From positions 2,350,286-2,414,285 of the forward strand of contig NW_008705563.1 in NCBI RefSeq assembly GCF_000186865.1: a stretch of 64,000 nt of DNA, in the 5' to 3' direction. The notes below the pieces were generated by a model that worked only from the letters and a program-made list of their open reading frames with translations, searched no databases and was not told the origin of the DNA. A program made the position numbers and the translations under genes. Shown piece after piece: positions 8,679 to 17,754 of the stretch (position 1 is its first letter; the number at the start of each line of letters is the position of its first letter). Origin of the DNA: Aureococcus anophagefferens. Taxonomy: Eukaryota; Sar; Pelagophyceae; Pelagomonadales; Pelagomonadaceae.

Positions 8679-9938
8679 TTAGCCGCCGATGCGCATGCCC
8701 CCGAGGAACGCGGCCTGCTGCGTGTCGGCGACGTGGCGGAGCCAGTCGCGGTACCACGGGGGCTTGCCGCCGATGAAGTCGAGGAACTGCTCCATGGTGA
8801 CCTCGCCGGCGCTGTGGCGGTCCGCGCACTCGAAGACCTGGCGCACCTGCGACGGGTTGATGCCCCGGCTCGTCAGGGGCGTGAAGTGGTCGCCGATGGC
8901 CGCGTGCTTGACGGCGCCCTTCTTGTCGACGTCGACGGTCTTGAAGAGGTGCGAGAAGGTCTGGAGGTCGCTGTAGTCGAGGAGCTCGCGGTCGTCGATG
9001 GCCGCGATCTCGACGAGGTCCCGCCCGGCCTCGTCCTCGACGGGCTCCGGCTCCTCCTCCTCCGCGTCGTCGTCGCTCTCCTCCTCGTCCTCGTCCGAGC
9101 TCGCGTCGCTGTCCTCGCCGGGCCGCCGCTTGTGCCGGATGCCGTCGGCGTCGTAGCGCCAGACGAAGGGCCGGCCGTCGCTGTCGTACTCGACGTGGCC
9201 CTCCTCCTCCTCGTCCGAGTCCTCCTCGTCCGAGTCCTCCTCGGAGTCTTCGCCGGACCCGTCCTCCTCCTCGGACTCCTCGGCCGACTCGTCCTCCGCG
9301 GCCGCGCCGGACGGCGCCTCCTCCCCCGCGGCGACCTCCGCCTCCTCCTCCGCGGCCGGCGCGTCTTTCTCGGCGGCGGCGGCGTCGTCCTCCTCCGCGG
9401 CCGCGGCCGCGGCGTCCTCCGCGGCGGGCTCCTCCTCCGCGGCGGGCTCCTCCTCCGCGACGGGCTCCTCCTCCGCGACGGGTTGCTCCTCCGCGACGGG
9501 CTCCTCCGCGACGGGCTCCTCCTCCGCGGCGGCCTCCTCCTCCGCGGCGTCCTCCTCCGCGGCGTCCTCCTCCGCCTCGGTCGCCCCGGCGATCTCGTCC
9601 ATGACCGCGGCGTGCGCGTGCACGCGGTCGTCCCGCTCGGCCTCCTTGGTCTCCTCGTACCCGGGATCGCCGACGACGTCGACGAAGGCCGCGAGGAGCG
9701 AGCTCCGGTGCGGCGGCTTGACGCCCGCCGCCCCGGGATCGTCGTCGTCCGCGGCGGCGTCGGGCGCCGCGGGGGGCGCGGCGGCGTCGCCCCGGGGCTG
9801 CCCCTCGTCGCCCGGAGGCAGCCCCGGTTCGCTCGCGCGGCGCGCGTCGTTGACCTTCTGGAGCAGGGTCGTCGGCGACGCGGCGTCGGGCTTCTCGGTC
9901 CCCTTCGTCGCCCGTATGTAGGCGTGGGTGAGTGCCAT
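8679..9938 (-). CDS. acidic low-complexity protein with a C-terminal EF-hand-like pair
   Basis: Single exon, 419 residues. Residues about 115-310 are extremely Glu/Asp-rich with degenerate repeats of the EEEPVAEE type and SDEEDSDEEEE runs. The last 120 residues look folded: HLFKTVDVDKKGAVKHAAIGDHF and QVFECADRHSAGEVTMEQFLDFI have EF-hand spacing, although the first loop has Lys-rich replacements. PPWYRDWLRHVADTQQ follows. Calcium binding is possible but not assured. The function is unknown. It converges on the aldolase with 5 bp between stop codons and diverges from the kinase at 10117. Confidence 0.75.
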   Translation of the reverse strand: MALTHAYIRATKGTEKPDAASPTTLLQKVNDARRASEPGLPPGDEGQPRGDAAAPPAAPDAAADDDDPGAAGVKPPHRSSLLAAFVDVVGDPGYEETKEAERDDRVHAHAAVMDEIAGATEAEEDAAEEDAAEEEAAAEEEPVAEEPVAEEQPVAEEEPVAEEEPAAEEEPAAEDAAAAAAEEDDAAAAEKDAPAAEEEAEVAAGEEAPSGAAAEDESAEESEEEDGSGEDSEEDSDEEDSDEEEEGHVEYDSDGRPFVWRYDADGIRHKRRPGEDSDASSDEDEEESDDDAEEEEPEPVEDEAGRDLVEIAAIDDRELLDYSDLQTFSHLFKTVDVDKKGAVKHAAIGDHFTPLTSRGINPSQVRQVFECADRHSAGEVTMEQFLDFIGGKPPWYRDWLRHVADTQQAAFLGGMRIGG

Positions 9939-10116
9939 CCCTTAAACCATCTTCTGCAGTTTTTGTGAGGTTTTAGATGAACCTCACGATCCGATGATAT
10001 TCAGCCAGAACGTCGTTTTTTATTGAATTGATGTCAGTGGGCAGCATCGCCGCTCAGAGCTCTCCTGCGACGCACCGTCGTGGGCCGGCCGCATCGCCGC
10101 TCCGCGCGCGGCCGCC

Positions 10117-11133
10117 ATGTGGGGCTACGGCAGCGCGCGGCTGGCGCTGCGCGCGCTGACGACGCGGCGCCTCGACCGGCGGGACGCGGCCCTGGAGGAG
10201 CTGGACGCGGAGCCGTCGTCGTCGCGCTGGGCGGCCCTGCGCCAGCGCTACGACCTCGGCGAGGAGCTGGGCTCCGGCGGCGGCGGCCGCGTCTTCAGCG
10301 GCCGCTGCAAGGCCCGGGGCCTGCCCGTGGCCATCAAGGCCGTCAAGGCCCACCTCGCGGCCGAGCTCCCGCGAGAGGCCCAACTCCTCGGCGAGGCGCG
10401 GCACCGCGCGGTGCTCCGCGTCCACGAGTGCCTCCCGGAGGACGGGTTCCTGGTCACGGAGCGCCTCGACGGCGGCGAGCTCTTCGACCGGCTCGCGCGC
10501 CGCGAGCTCGTCGGCGACGCGAGGGCGCAGCGGAAGGTCTTGGGCGACGTCTTCGACGCCGTCGCGTTCCTCCACGACGCGGGCATCGCCCACCTGGACC
10601 TCAAGCCGGAGAACATCGTCCTCGAGGATGATGAAGAGTGGAACGTGCGCCTCGTGGACTTTGGGTCCGCGCGGCGCGTCGACGGCCGCGACGGCCGCGA
10701 CGGCGCCGTCGGCATCCACGACAGCCCGCGGACCGCGGCCTACGCGCCGCCGGAGCTGCTGCGCCGGGAGCGGGGCGTCGACCCGAAGAAGGTCGACGCC
10801 TGGGCCGCGGGCGTCGTCGCCTACTTCGTCTTCACGGGGCGCCACCCCTTCGACGGCGGCGGACCGGCGACGACCGACCGCGACGTCGAGCGCGCGGTGC
10901 TCGCGGGCGCGGAGGCCGCGGGCCGCTTCGAGGGCGCGGACTGGGCGCGCGTGCCCGCGGCCATGCGCGGCGCCGTCGCGCGCTGCCTGAGCCCGGACCC
11001 GGCCGCGCGGCCGACGCTCCGGGAGCTCGCGGACGCGGAGTGGATCAAAACCCCCGCGCCGCAGCATCGCCTCGTCCTCGACCGCGGCGAGGCGGCGCGC
11101 TGGGTCCTCGACGGCGGCGAGCGCGCGCCCTAG
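10117..11133 (+). CDS. serine/threonine protein kinase, CAMK-like, non-RD
   Basis: 338 residues, single exon. Kinase motifs run in order: glycine loop LGSGGGGRVFSG, VAIK lysine (VAIKAVKAH), a short helix C with PREAQLLGEA, hinge TERLDGGELFDRL, catalytic loop HLDLKPENIVL, and VDFGSA (DFG). Next come AAYAPPELL (APE variant), VDAWAAGVVAYFVFTGRHPF, and the C-lobe end CLSPDPAARPTLRELADAEWI. The LxxGELFDRL and HPF features point to the CAMK group. The usual Arg before the catalytic Asp is Leu, so activation-loop phosphorylation control may differ. No calmodulin-binding segment is evident after the domain. Substrate unknown. It faces the ShK-like gene tail to tail, 64 bp apart. Confidence 0.9.
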   Translation: MWGYGSARLALRALTTRRLDRRDAALEELDAEPSSSRWAALRQRYDLGEELGSGGGGRVFSGRCKARGLPVAIKAVKAHLAAELPREAQLLGEARHRAVLRVHECLPEDGFLVTERLDGGELFDRLARRELVGDARAQRKVLGDVFDAVAFLHDAGIAHLDLKPENIVLEDDEEWNVRLVDFGSARRVDGRDGRDGAVGIHDSPRTAAYAPPELLRRERGVDPKKVDAWAAGVVAYFVFTGRHPFDGGGPATTDRDVERAVLAGAEAAGRFEGADWARVPAAMRGAVARCLSPDPAARPTLRELADAEWIKTPAPQHRLVLDRGEAARWVLDGGERAP

Positions 11134-11197
11134 GTGGGCGTCGCCGCGCGCGGCGGGCTTGGCCCCCGTCGACGCGCGCGCGTTTAAAACTCACAGC

Positions 11198-11974
11198 TTA
11201 CAGCATCTCCATGCCCTCGTCGTCCCCGCCCGCGGGGTGGTACTTGGCGCCCCCGGTGGGCGCCTTGGACGGCGCGGCCGTCGCCCAGCGCGCGACGCCG
11301 CCGACGCACGCGGCGGCGAGGACGAAGGCGACGCCGACGGCCGCGAGCACGCCCCGCGCGCCGGCGACCCACGCGGCGCCGTCGCCGCCGTCGTCGTCGT
11401 CGTGGCGCCGGCCGGCCGGGTTCATGAGCGACAGGTCCGGCGGCTGGAAGCGCGCGGGCACGGCCGCGGGGAGCGTCGGCCTCCGCGTCGGCCGGGTCGC
11501 GGGCGTCGCCGTCGGCGCGCGCGTCGCGCCGGCCGCCGTCGGCGGCGGCGACGGCGGCGGCCGCGCCGCGCACGGGGACCCCGCGTAGGCCCGGCCCGCG
11601 TCGGCGCAGGTCTGCTGGCAGTAGCGGTGGACGACCCAGAGCGAGCTCGCCGCGCACGACCGCGACGGGTGGTCGCGGACGTAGGCGCCGCAGCCGCCGG
11701 CGGAGCGCACGTTCTTCGGCGGCTCGTCGTTGCACTCGTCGAGCGGGAAGTGGGTCGTGCTCTTCGATTTCTGCGTCGGGGCGATCGACGGCGCGTAGGT
11801 GGGCTTGAGCGGTTCGCCGGGCGCGTCCAGCCAGCCCGGGAGGTCCAAGGTCGTCGGCGGCGCCGTGCCGAAGACCGCGAGCAGCGTCGGGTGCGGCGTC
11901 GGGTCGAGGAACGGGCGCGCCGCCGCGAGGGCGGCGACGTGCGCGAGCACGCGAAGCGGGCTGCCCATGCTCAT
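11198..11974 (-). CDS. single-pass membrane protein with a ShK-like Cys domain and Pro/Thr stalk
   Basis: 258 residues. An N-terminal hydrophobic signal (VLAHVAALAAARPFL) is followed by a Cys-rich region of about 60 residues, CNDEPPKNV...CGAYVRDHPSRSC...YCQQTC...C. Its ending, VxxYCQxTC, resembles ShK toxin-like domains common in algal surface proteins. A Pro/Thr/Arg-rich stalk comes next, then a transmembrane helix (GVLAAVGVAFVLAAACVGGVA, about residues 210-230) and a short tail with DDEGMEML. It is probably exposed at the cell surface or in the secretory lumen. No enzymatic domain is visible. The ShK assignment is tentative because Cys spacing is only approximate. It diverges from calreticulin, 109 bp apart. 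Confidence 0.7.
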   Translation of the reverse strand: MSMGSPLRVLAHVAALAAARPFLDPTPHPTLLAVFGTAPPTTLDLPGWLDAPGEPLKPTYAPSIAPTQKSKSTTHFPLDECNDEPPKNVRSAGGCGAYVRDHPSRSCAASSLWVVHRYCQQTCADAGRAYAGSPCAARPPPSPPPTAAGATRAPTATPATRPTRRPTLPAAVPARFQPPDLSLMNPAGRRHDDDDGGDGAAWVAGARGVLAAVGVAFVLAAACVGGVARWATAAPSKAPTGGAKYHPAGGDDEGMEML

Positions 11975-12083
11975 TACTTCAAGGGTTTGGTGTTGACGCG
12001 AATATCAAGCGCCTTCGTGGTCGCCGATCGCGAAGCAGCTCCACGCGTCCAGCCAGCCTCGCCGCAGCTGCCAAAAAATCACC

Positions 12084-13253
12084 ATGCGCGTCCTCGCCGC
12101 CTCCCTCCTCGCCACGGCGTCGGCCAAGGTCTACTTCGAGGACAACTTCGACGCGGGCATCGGCGACAAGTGGGTGCCCAGCGAGTGGAAGGACGCCGAG
12201 TCGACGGGCAAGTGGGTGCACACGGCGGGCGAGTGGTACGCCGAGGGCCAGGAGGCCATCGCCAAGGGCATGCAGGCGTCCGAGGACATGAAGTTCCACT
12301 CCATCTCCGCGCCGCTCGATTCCGAGGCGACGACGGTGGGCAAGCCGCTCGTGATCCAGTTCACCGTCAAGCACGAGAAGAAGGACTACGCGTTCTGCGG
12401 CGGCGGCTACATCAAGCTCCTGCCCGGCAAGGTCGACGCCAAGGCCTTCGGGGGCGACACGCCCTACAGCATCATGTTCGGCCCGGACCTCTGCGGCTAC
12501 GACATCTCGCGCGTGCACCTCATCTTCGAGCACGGCGGCGAGAACCTGCTCAAGGAGGAGGAGATCAAGCTCGACTACGCGGACAAGGACGAGTTCACGC
12601 ACCTCTACACCATGGTCCTCGAGGCCGACGGCTCCTACGAGGTCTTCTTCGACCAGGTGTCCAAGGCGTCCGGCAAGATCGTCGACGACTGGGCGTTCCC
12701 CGACGCGGAGGTCAAGGACCCGGCCGTGTCCAAGCCCGAGGACTGGGTCGACACGAAGAAGATCCCCGACCCGGCGGCGGCGAAGCCCGAGGGCTACGAC
12801 GACATCCCCGCGGAGATCCCCGACCCGGACGCGGAGACGCCCGAGGACTGGGACGAGGACGAGGACGGCGAGTGGGAGCCGCCGATGATCGACAACCCCG
12901 AGTTCAAGGGCGAGTGGAAGGCGCCCATGATCGAGAACCCGGACTACGTCGGCGCCTGGGTCCACCCCATGGTCGCCAACGCCGACTACAAGCCCGAGAC
13001 CTACGCCAAGTACTCCGGCCTGTCCACGGTCGGCTTCGAGCTCTGGACGGTCAACGCGGGCTCCATCTTCGACAACATCCTCGTCACCGACGACAAGGCC
13101 TACGCGGACAAGGCCGCCGAGGCCACGTGGAAGAAGCTCAAGGACGGCGACGAGAAGGCCGCCAAGGACGCGTGGAAGAAGCTCAACGAGCCCGAGGAGG
13201 ACGACGAGGACGACGCGGCCGACGACGAGGACGAGGAGCACGACGAGCTCTAG
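12084..13253 (+). CDS. CALR: calreticulin (ER calcium-binding lectin chaperone)
   Basis: 389 residues, complete. It has a signal peptide (MRVLAASLLATASA), then YFEDNF and the globular lectin domain with FCGGGYIKLLPGK, YSIMFGPDLCGYD and HLIFEHGGENLL (CALR signatures; Cys pair conserved). The P-domain repeats are of the type PAVSKPEDWVDTKKIPDP and KPEGYDDIPAEIPDPDAETP, followed by WEPPMIDNPEFKGEWKAPMI. The helix TVGFELWTVNAGSIFDNILV and a very acidic tail end in HDEL, the ER retrieval signal. It folds N-glycoproteins and buffers calcium in the ER lumen. The start codon is preceded by ATCACC, a good eukaryotic context. Confidence 0.98.
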   Translation: MRVLAASLLATASAKVYFEDNFDAGIGDKWVPSEWKDAESTGKWVHTAGEWYAEGQEAIAKGMQASEDMKFHSISAPLDSEATTVGKPLVIQFTVKHEKKDYAFCGGGYIKLLPGKVDAKAFGGDTPYSIMFGPDLCGYDISRVHLIFEHGGENLLKEEEIKLDYADKDEFTHLYTMVLEADGSYEVFFDQVSKASGKIVDDWAFPDAEVKDPAVSKPEDWVDTKKIPDPAAAKPEGYDDIPAEIPDPDAETPEDWDEDEDGEWEPPMIDNPEFKGEWKAPMIENPDYVGAWVHPMVANADYKPETYAKYSGLSTVGFELWTVNAGSIFDNILVTDDKAYADKAAEATWKKLKDGDEKAAKDAWKKLNEPEEDDEDDAADDEDEEHDEL

Positions 13254-13339
13254 GCGCGCCGCCGCCGCTCGCTGGCCGCGGGCACCGAGCCCCCGGGCAC
13301 CTTTTCCGCCCCTGAACTAAACGTCCACGCGACCCCCTC

Positions 13340-14326
13340 CTAGGCGCTCGCGCCGTCCGAGTCGCCGGACTCCTCGGAGTCGGCGAGCAGCCCGAAGGCG
13401 CTGGCGCCCGCCGGCGCGGCGGCGTCGTCGTCGTCGGAGTCGGAGTCGGCGAGCAGCCCGAAGGCGCTGGTGCCCGCCGCCGCGGCGGCGTCGTCGTCGC
13501 TGGCGTCGTCGTCCTCGGTTTCGTCGGGTTCCGGGGCGTCGAGCGCGAGCGCGGCCGCAGCTTCGGCGAGCGCGGCGTCCGAGGAGTCCGCGCGGGCCTT
13601 GGCGCGTCGCGCGCCTCTCGAGAGCTTCGTATTCTGTTTGATGGCGCGCACGGTCTCGCGGTAGCCGCGCTCGAGTCCCAGCGCGCTCGCTCGAGGGTCG
13701 TCGCCGTCGCCTTCGGCGTCGCCCGGGACGTCGCCGTCCGCGTCGCCGTCGCCGTCGGTCTTCTCAGCGCCCGCTCCGTCCCGCGCCTTCTCGTGGCGCT
13801 CGCGGCGCTTCCGCTTGAGGATTTCCCGGCGGATCTTGCACGAGATGGGCTGGCGGCGCGGTCCGAAGAACGCGTTCGACCGGGCCTGCGCGCGCGCGTA
13901 GCCGACGACTGGCGCTTCGTCGGCGTCGCGCGGGGCCCTCTTGCGCGTGGCGGCGGCGACCAGGTCGCGCGCCGCGGCGCCCTTGCAACCGCTGAGCCGC
14001 ACGGCCGATAGGTCCGCGCCGGCGCGCGCGAGCTCCTCCAAGCACGCGGCGTGGCCTCCGAGCGCGGCCTGATGGGCGGCTTGGTTGCCGGCGCGGTCGC
14101 GGAGCGTGAGGTCCACGCCGCCGTGACGAATCAGGAGCCGCAGAATGTGCACCTGGCCGCCCGCCGCGGCGGCGTGCGACGGCGTCCAGCCAGCGATGTT
14201 GCACGCGTTGGCATCGACGCCGCGGGTGAGCGCAGCTTTGACGCCCGTCGTGTCACCGCGCTGCGCATAGGACCAGATGTTGCCCGTGACTTCGCCGTAG
14301 CGTTGCCCGGCCTTCATTGCTCGCAC
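13340..14326 (-). CDS. ankyrin-repeat protein with a repeated acidic C-terminal motif
   Basis: About 325 residues; start at 14326 or the in-frame ATG at 14317 (MKAGQRYGEVTG). Residues 15-115 form three to four ankyrin repeats (AQRGDTTGVKAALTRGVDAN, AGWTPSHAAAAGGQVHILRLLIRHGG, RAGNQAAHQAALGGHAACLEELARAGADL). A basic linker, KIRREILKRKRRERHEKARD, suggests a nuclear signal. The tail has two near-identical acidic units containing SAFGLLADS, separated by Asp runs; such linear motifs often bind partners. No catalytic domain. Function unknown. Convergent with calreticulin (86 bp) and divergent from the SEC14 gene. Confidence 0.75.
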   Translation of the reverse strand: MRAMKAGQRYGEVTGNIWSYAQRGDTTGVKAALTRGVDANACNIAGWTPSHAAAAGGQVHILRLLIRHGGVDLTLRDRAGNQAAHQAALGGHAACLEELARAGADLSAVRLSGCKGAAARDLVAAATRKRAPRDADEAPVVGYARAQARSNAFFGPRRQPISCKIRREILKRKRRERHEKARDGAGAEKTDGDGDADGDVPGDAEGDGDDPRASALGLERGYRETVRAIKQNTKLSRGARRAKARADSSDAALAEAAAALALDAPEPDETEDDDASDDDAAAAAGTSAFGLLADSDSDDDDAAAPAGASAFGLLADSEESGDSDGASA

Positions 14327-14494
14327 GCCTGACTCACTTTTTCAGCTCCATGTTGCTGCCCGAAACTACAATGACCGCTTCACCATCTCAAACATCTTGG
14401 GAGTTGCCCCTGCTGAAACTCCGAGCTGCAGCCAGGTCGGGCTGCCCCTCGGGAGCGCCGGGAGGGCGCCAGCTTTCTGTCCCATGCGGCGGCC

Positions 14495-16273
14495 ATGATC
14501 GCCGCGGCGGCGGCGGTCGTCGCCGGCGCGTGCGCGCGCTGCCTGCGCGCGTGCCTCGCCGCCTGGCTCGCGTCCTGCGCCTCGCTCGTGCGCTTCGTCC
14601 ACACCTCCTGCGCCGCGGCCCTCGCCGCCGCGCGCTGGAGCGCCGGCGCCGCCTGGTTCGGCGCGTCGGCCGTCGCCGTCGCCGCGCCCGTCGCCGCGGC
14701 CCTCGCCGTCGCCTGGGCGGCGAACGAGTGGCTCGGCGTCGCGCGGTCGCGCGCGGCCGCGGCCGACGAGCAGAAGCGCCTCGCGCGCGCGCGGCGGAAG
14801 CCGGGCCACGCCGTCGCGCTGCCGGCGTCGCCGGAGCGGAGCCCGCCGTCGCCGGCGTCGCCGTCGCCGCTCCGCGCCGCGAGGAAGGTCGCGTCGAGGG
14901 CGACGGGCGTCCGCGACTTCTTCGGCGGGAAGCAGCGCCGGTCCTCGTCGTCGAAGCGGCTCTGCTTCGAGGACGAGGCCGTCCAGGAGGCGCTGCCCGC
15001 GGGCCCGCTGCGGGACCTCGTGCACGCCTGCGACGCCCCCCTCGTCGAGGCCCAGCTCTGGCCCGGCGACTCGCTCATCGCGTACTGCGGCCGCTTCCTC
15101 TCGCAGTGCCACGGCGACGTCGCCGCGGCGCTGCGGGGCGTCGAGCGCGACCTGGAATGGCGCAAGTGGAAGGGGCCCAAGGACGTCGTCGCCCGCGGCG
15201 ACGACCTCGCGCGGATCCTGGGCCTCAGCGCGGGCGACGTGAAGCGGTGCCTCCCGCTCTGGGTCCAGGGCGGCGACGCCGTGGGCCGGCCCTTCGTGAT
15301 CTGGCAGCTCGGCCGGAGCGACCTCGGAAGGCTCTTCGCCAAGACGACGCGGCCCCGGGTCGAGTGGTACATGGCGCTCCACGGCGAGGTCGTCGCGCGC
15401 GCGTGCGGCGCCGCGAGAGCGGAGGCGTGGTCCCTGCTCCTGGACCTGCGGGGCCTCGGCTGGCGCCACGCGTGCTGCCGCCACCTCGTGCCCTGGCTCG
15501 CCGACGTCTACGACCGCGAGCGGCACCACAACCCGGAGCGGCTCGCGGAAATAACGGTCGTCAACGCGCCCGACTTCGTGCTCCGGGCCTACGCGCTCGC
15601 CGCGCCGCGGCTCTTGGACGCGGCGACGGTGCGGCGCGTCGCGATGTTCGGGCGGTCGGGCTGGGTCGCGGACTTGAGGGCGAAGGTGCCCGCGGCCGAG
15701 CTCCCGGAGGAGTACGGCGGAAACGCGCGGTCGCGGCTCCACGAGCTCTGGCCCACGCCCCTCGACGACGGCCGGCGGCGCGCGCCCTGGGCCGCCAAGG
15801 CGCCGGCGCGCGACGAGCCCGACGACCCCTTCGCGCACCTGCCGCCGTCGCACCGCCGCGCGCACGAGGACGTCGTCGACGGCGCCGCGGGCCACGACCT
15901 CGTCGCCGTCTCCGTCACCGTGCCCGCCGAGGCACCGCCGGAGCCGCCGGCGCGGCGGCCGCCGCCGGCCGTGAAGCGGCGGACGCGGTCCTTCACGGCG
16001 AAGACGCCGTCGCCCGAGAAGCCGCCGGACGAGAAGCCGAAGCGCGCGAAGCGCAAGTCCGCGTCCTTCAACTTCGGCCGCAAGCACGCCTTCGCGCCCA
16101 CGGAGGCGCCGCCGCCGTCGCCCCTCGCCGACGCGACGCCGGGCCGCGGCACGCCGCCGCCGACGTCGCGGCGCATCGAGTCGACCATCCACCGCGACCC
16201 CGCGGACTTCGCGACCTTCGAGTCGCCGCCCGACGGCCTCCAGCACCGGCCCCTCGTGGACCCGCTGGCTTAA
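14495..16273 (+). CDS. SEC14-like CRAL-TRIO lipid-transfer protein with N-terminal membrane segments
   Basis: 592 residues. Residues 1-80 are hydrophobic (two likely membrane helices, the second AVAVAAPVAAALAVAWAANEW). A CRAL-TRIO-N-like helix bundle (LIAYCGRFLSQCHGDVAAAL) precedes the lipid-binding domain at about 250-410. That domain includes GRPFVIWQLGR, SLLLDLRGLGWRHACCRHLV, HNPERLAEITVVNAPDFVLRAYALAAPRLLDAATVRRVAMFG and ELPEEYGG, which match the SEC14 core. The C-terminal 180 residues are disordered, rich in Pro, Ser and Lys. It likely binds or transfers phosphoinositides or related lipids at a membrane; the ligand is unknown. It ends 21 bp from the renalase stop. Confidence 0.85.
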   Translation: MIAAAAAVVAGACARCLRACLAAWLASCASLVRFVHTSCAAALAAARWSAGAAWFGASAVAVAAPVAAALAVAWAANEWLGVARSRAAAADEQKRLARARRKPGHAVALPASPERSPPSPASPSPLRAARKVASRATGVRDFFGGKQRRSSSSKRLCFEDEAVQEALPAGPLRDLVHACDAPLVEAQLWPGDSLIAYCGRFLSQCHGDVAAALRGVERDLEWRKWKGPKDVVARGDDLARILGLSAGDVKRCLPLWVQGGDAVGRPFVIWQLGRSDLGRLFAKTTRPRVEWYMALHGEVVARACGAARAEAWSLLLDLRGLGWRHACCRHLVPWLADVYDRERHHNPERLAEITVVNAPDFVLRAYALAAPRLLDAATVRRVAMFGRSGWVADLRAKVPAAELPEEYGGNARSRLHELWPTPLDDGRRRAPWAAKAPARDEPDDPFAHLPPSHRRAHEDVVDGAAGHDLVAVSVTVPAEAPPEPPARRPPPAVKRRTRSFTAKTPSPEKPPDEKPKRAKRKSASFNFGRKHAFAPTEAPPPSPLADATPGRGTPPPTSRRIESTIHRDPADFATFESPPDGLQHRPLVDPLA

Positions 16274-16294
16274 CATCTTTGCTTTTATTAAAAC

Positions 16295-17603
16295 TCACGC
16301 GGACGAATCCAGACCGAGGTGGCTCGCGACGGCGTCCGCGGCGGCGCGCGCGGCGCGGTGGCAGCCCTCGAAGCTGCTCTCGACGCACCAGTCGCCCGTG
16401 AAGACGAGCGCGCCGCCCGAGGCCGTGACGACGGGCGGGTCGGGGCGCGCCGGCGACTCGACCTGGCTCGTGCGCCAGTTGAGGAGCTTCGCGTGCTGGG
16501 GCCTCGGCACGGGCCGCCCGACGACGGCCGCGAGCGCGTCGAGCATCGACGCCCGGGCCGCGTCGCGCCCGTGCTCGCCGCGGCCCCCGCCGCGGCCCCC
16601 GCCGCGGCCCCCGCCGCGGCGCCGCTTCGCGCCGCGGGCGGCGTCGAGGCCCGAGACGCGGCGCCAGAAGGCGACCGTCGACTGCGCGACGACGACGCCG
16701 CCCGGCTGGACGACGACGGCGTCGAGGACGTCGTGGGCCTCGCCGCCGGCGCGCGCGCGCCAGGCCTCGTCGAGCGCTTCGACGAAGCGGGCGTCGCCGA
16801 ACCACATGGCCAGCGAGTAGCGGCCGACGTAGTCCACGGAAGAGAGCGTGCGTACGACGTCCCGCGGCAGCGCGATGGGGCCGAAGCCCGGCGGCAGCGC
16901 CGCAGCCTTGCCCTTGTTCGTCCGCCGGTGCAGCGTCGCCTGCGACTGGAGCTCGCCCGCGGCGCCGATGTCTGCGTCGAAGAACTTCAAAATGTCCTTC
17001 GGCGGCATGGCGAGGACCTACGACGCGGGCTGCCTCGGATGCTCATTTCGTGGACGCGAGGACGCCGCGTCCGACGACGGCGGCGTAGTCCGCTTCCGCG
17101 TCGCCCGCGCCGCGGTCGAAGACGGGCCGGAGGCGCCGGCCGCTCGCCGCGACGCGCAGCAGCCGCGCGCCGAAGGCGACGCCGTCCGGCGCGCCGCCGT
17201 AGAGGAACCGCTTCGCGACGCCGTTCGCGCCCTCGCGCGGCGGCCAGTGCGCGTAGGCGGCGTCGTCGCCCCGGAAGTGCGTGCTGCGCGGCGCGGGCGC
17301 CGCGACGCGGTCGAGCGCGCACGCGCCGGCGCCGTTCGACGCGCAGACGGCCGCGAGGAGCTCCGCGGCGTCGCGCGGCGCCGCGCTGACGTACCGCGCG
17401 CCCGCGTTGGCGCGCGCGGACCCGCGCTTGCCCTCGTAGCGCGTCGTCGACATGCGGCCGCCGGCGCCGCGCGCCATGTCGGCGACATCAATCTTAATGC
17501 GGTCGCGCAGCGCCTTGCGGAGGTGGTAGCACGTGAGGGCGCCCGATAGCCCCGTCCCGACGATGAGCACGCGGTCCGTCGCCGCGGCCAGCTGCGCGCT
17601 CAT
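16295..17603 (-). CDS. renalase-like FAD-dependent oxidoreductase, two exons
   Basis: Exon 1 (17603-17076) starts MSAQLAAATDRVLIVGTGLSG, a Rossmann GxGxxG FAD motif. It continues to GGRMSTTRYEG and AGARYVSA, as in renalase. A 58-nt intron (17075-17018, GTCGGA...CGTAG) joins DYAAV in phase to VLAMPPKDILKF, equivalent to the conserved VLTMPxxxIL strand. Exon 2 carries SSVDYVGRYSLAMWF, a species-specific Arg/Gly insert (RGGGRGGGRGGGRG), LLNWRTSQV and GGALVFTGDWCVESSFEGC, the FAD-closing region. Total about 416 residues versus about 340 in animal renalase. The family oxidises alpha-NAD(P)H isomers or is annotated as amine oxidase; the substrate here is unproven. Confidence 0.9.
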
Positions 17604-17622
17604 TGCCCTGATGATGCTTTGC

Positions 17623-17686
17623 TAGGCCGGCGCGCAACAGGGGCTGCTACTGACTAGGCCAGCGCGCAACAGGGGCTGCTACTCAA
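17623..17686. repeat. 32-bp tandem duplication
   Basis: Two adjacent copies (17623-17654 and 17655-17686) share TAGGCC, then GCGCGCAACAGGGGCTGCTAC; few mismatches. They lie just upstream of the renalase start codon, between it and the 3' end of the multispan protein gene. Confidence 0.85.
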
Positions 17687-17754
17687 AGAAGTTCTCACGC
17701 ATCGGCCAGCTGTGCAGGGCAGTCAGTTATTAAACTTCAAGTTGACGTGTTACT

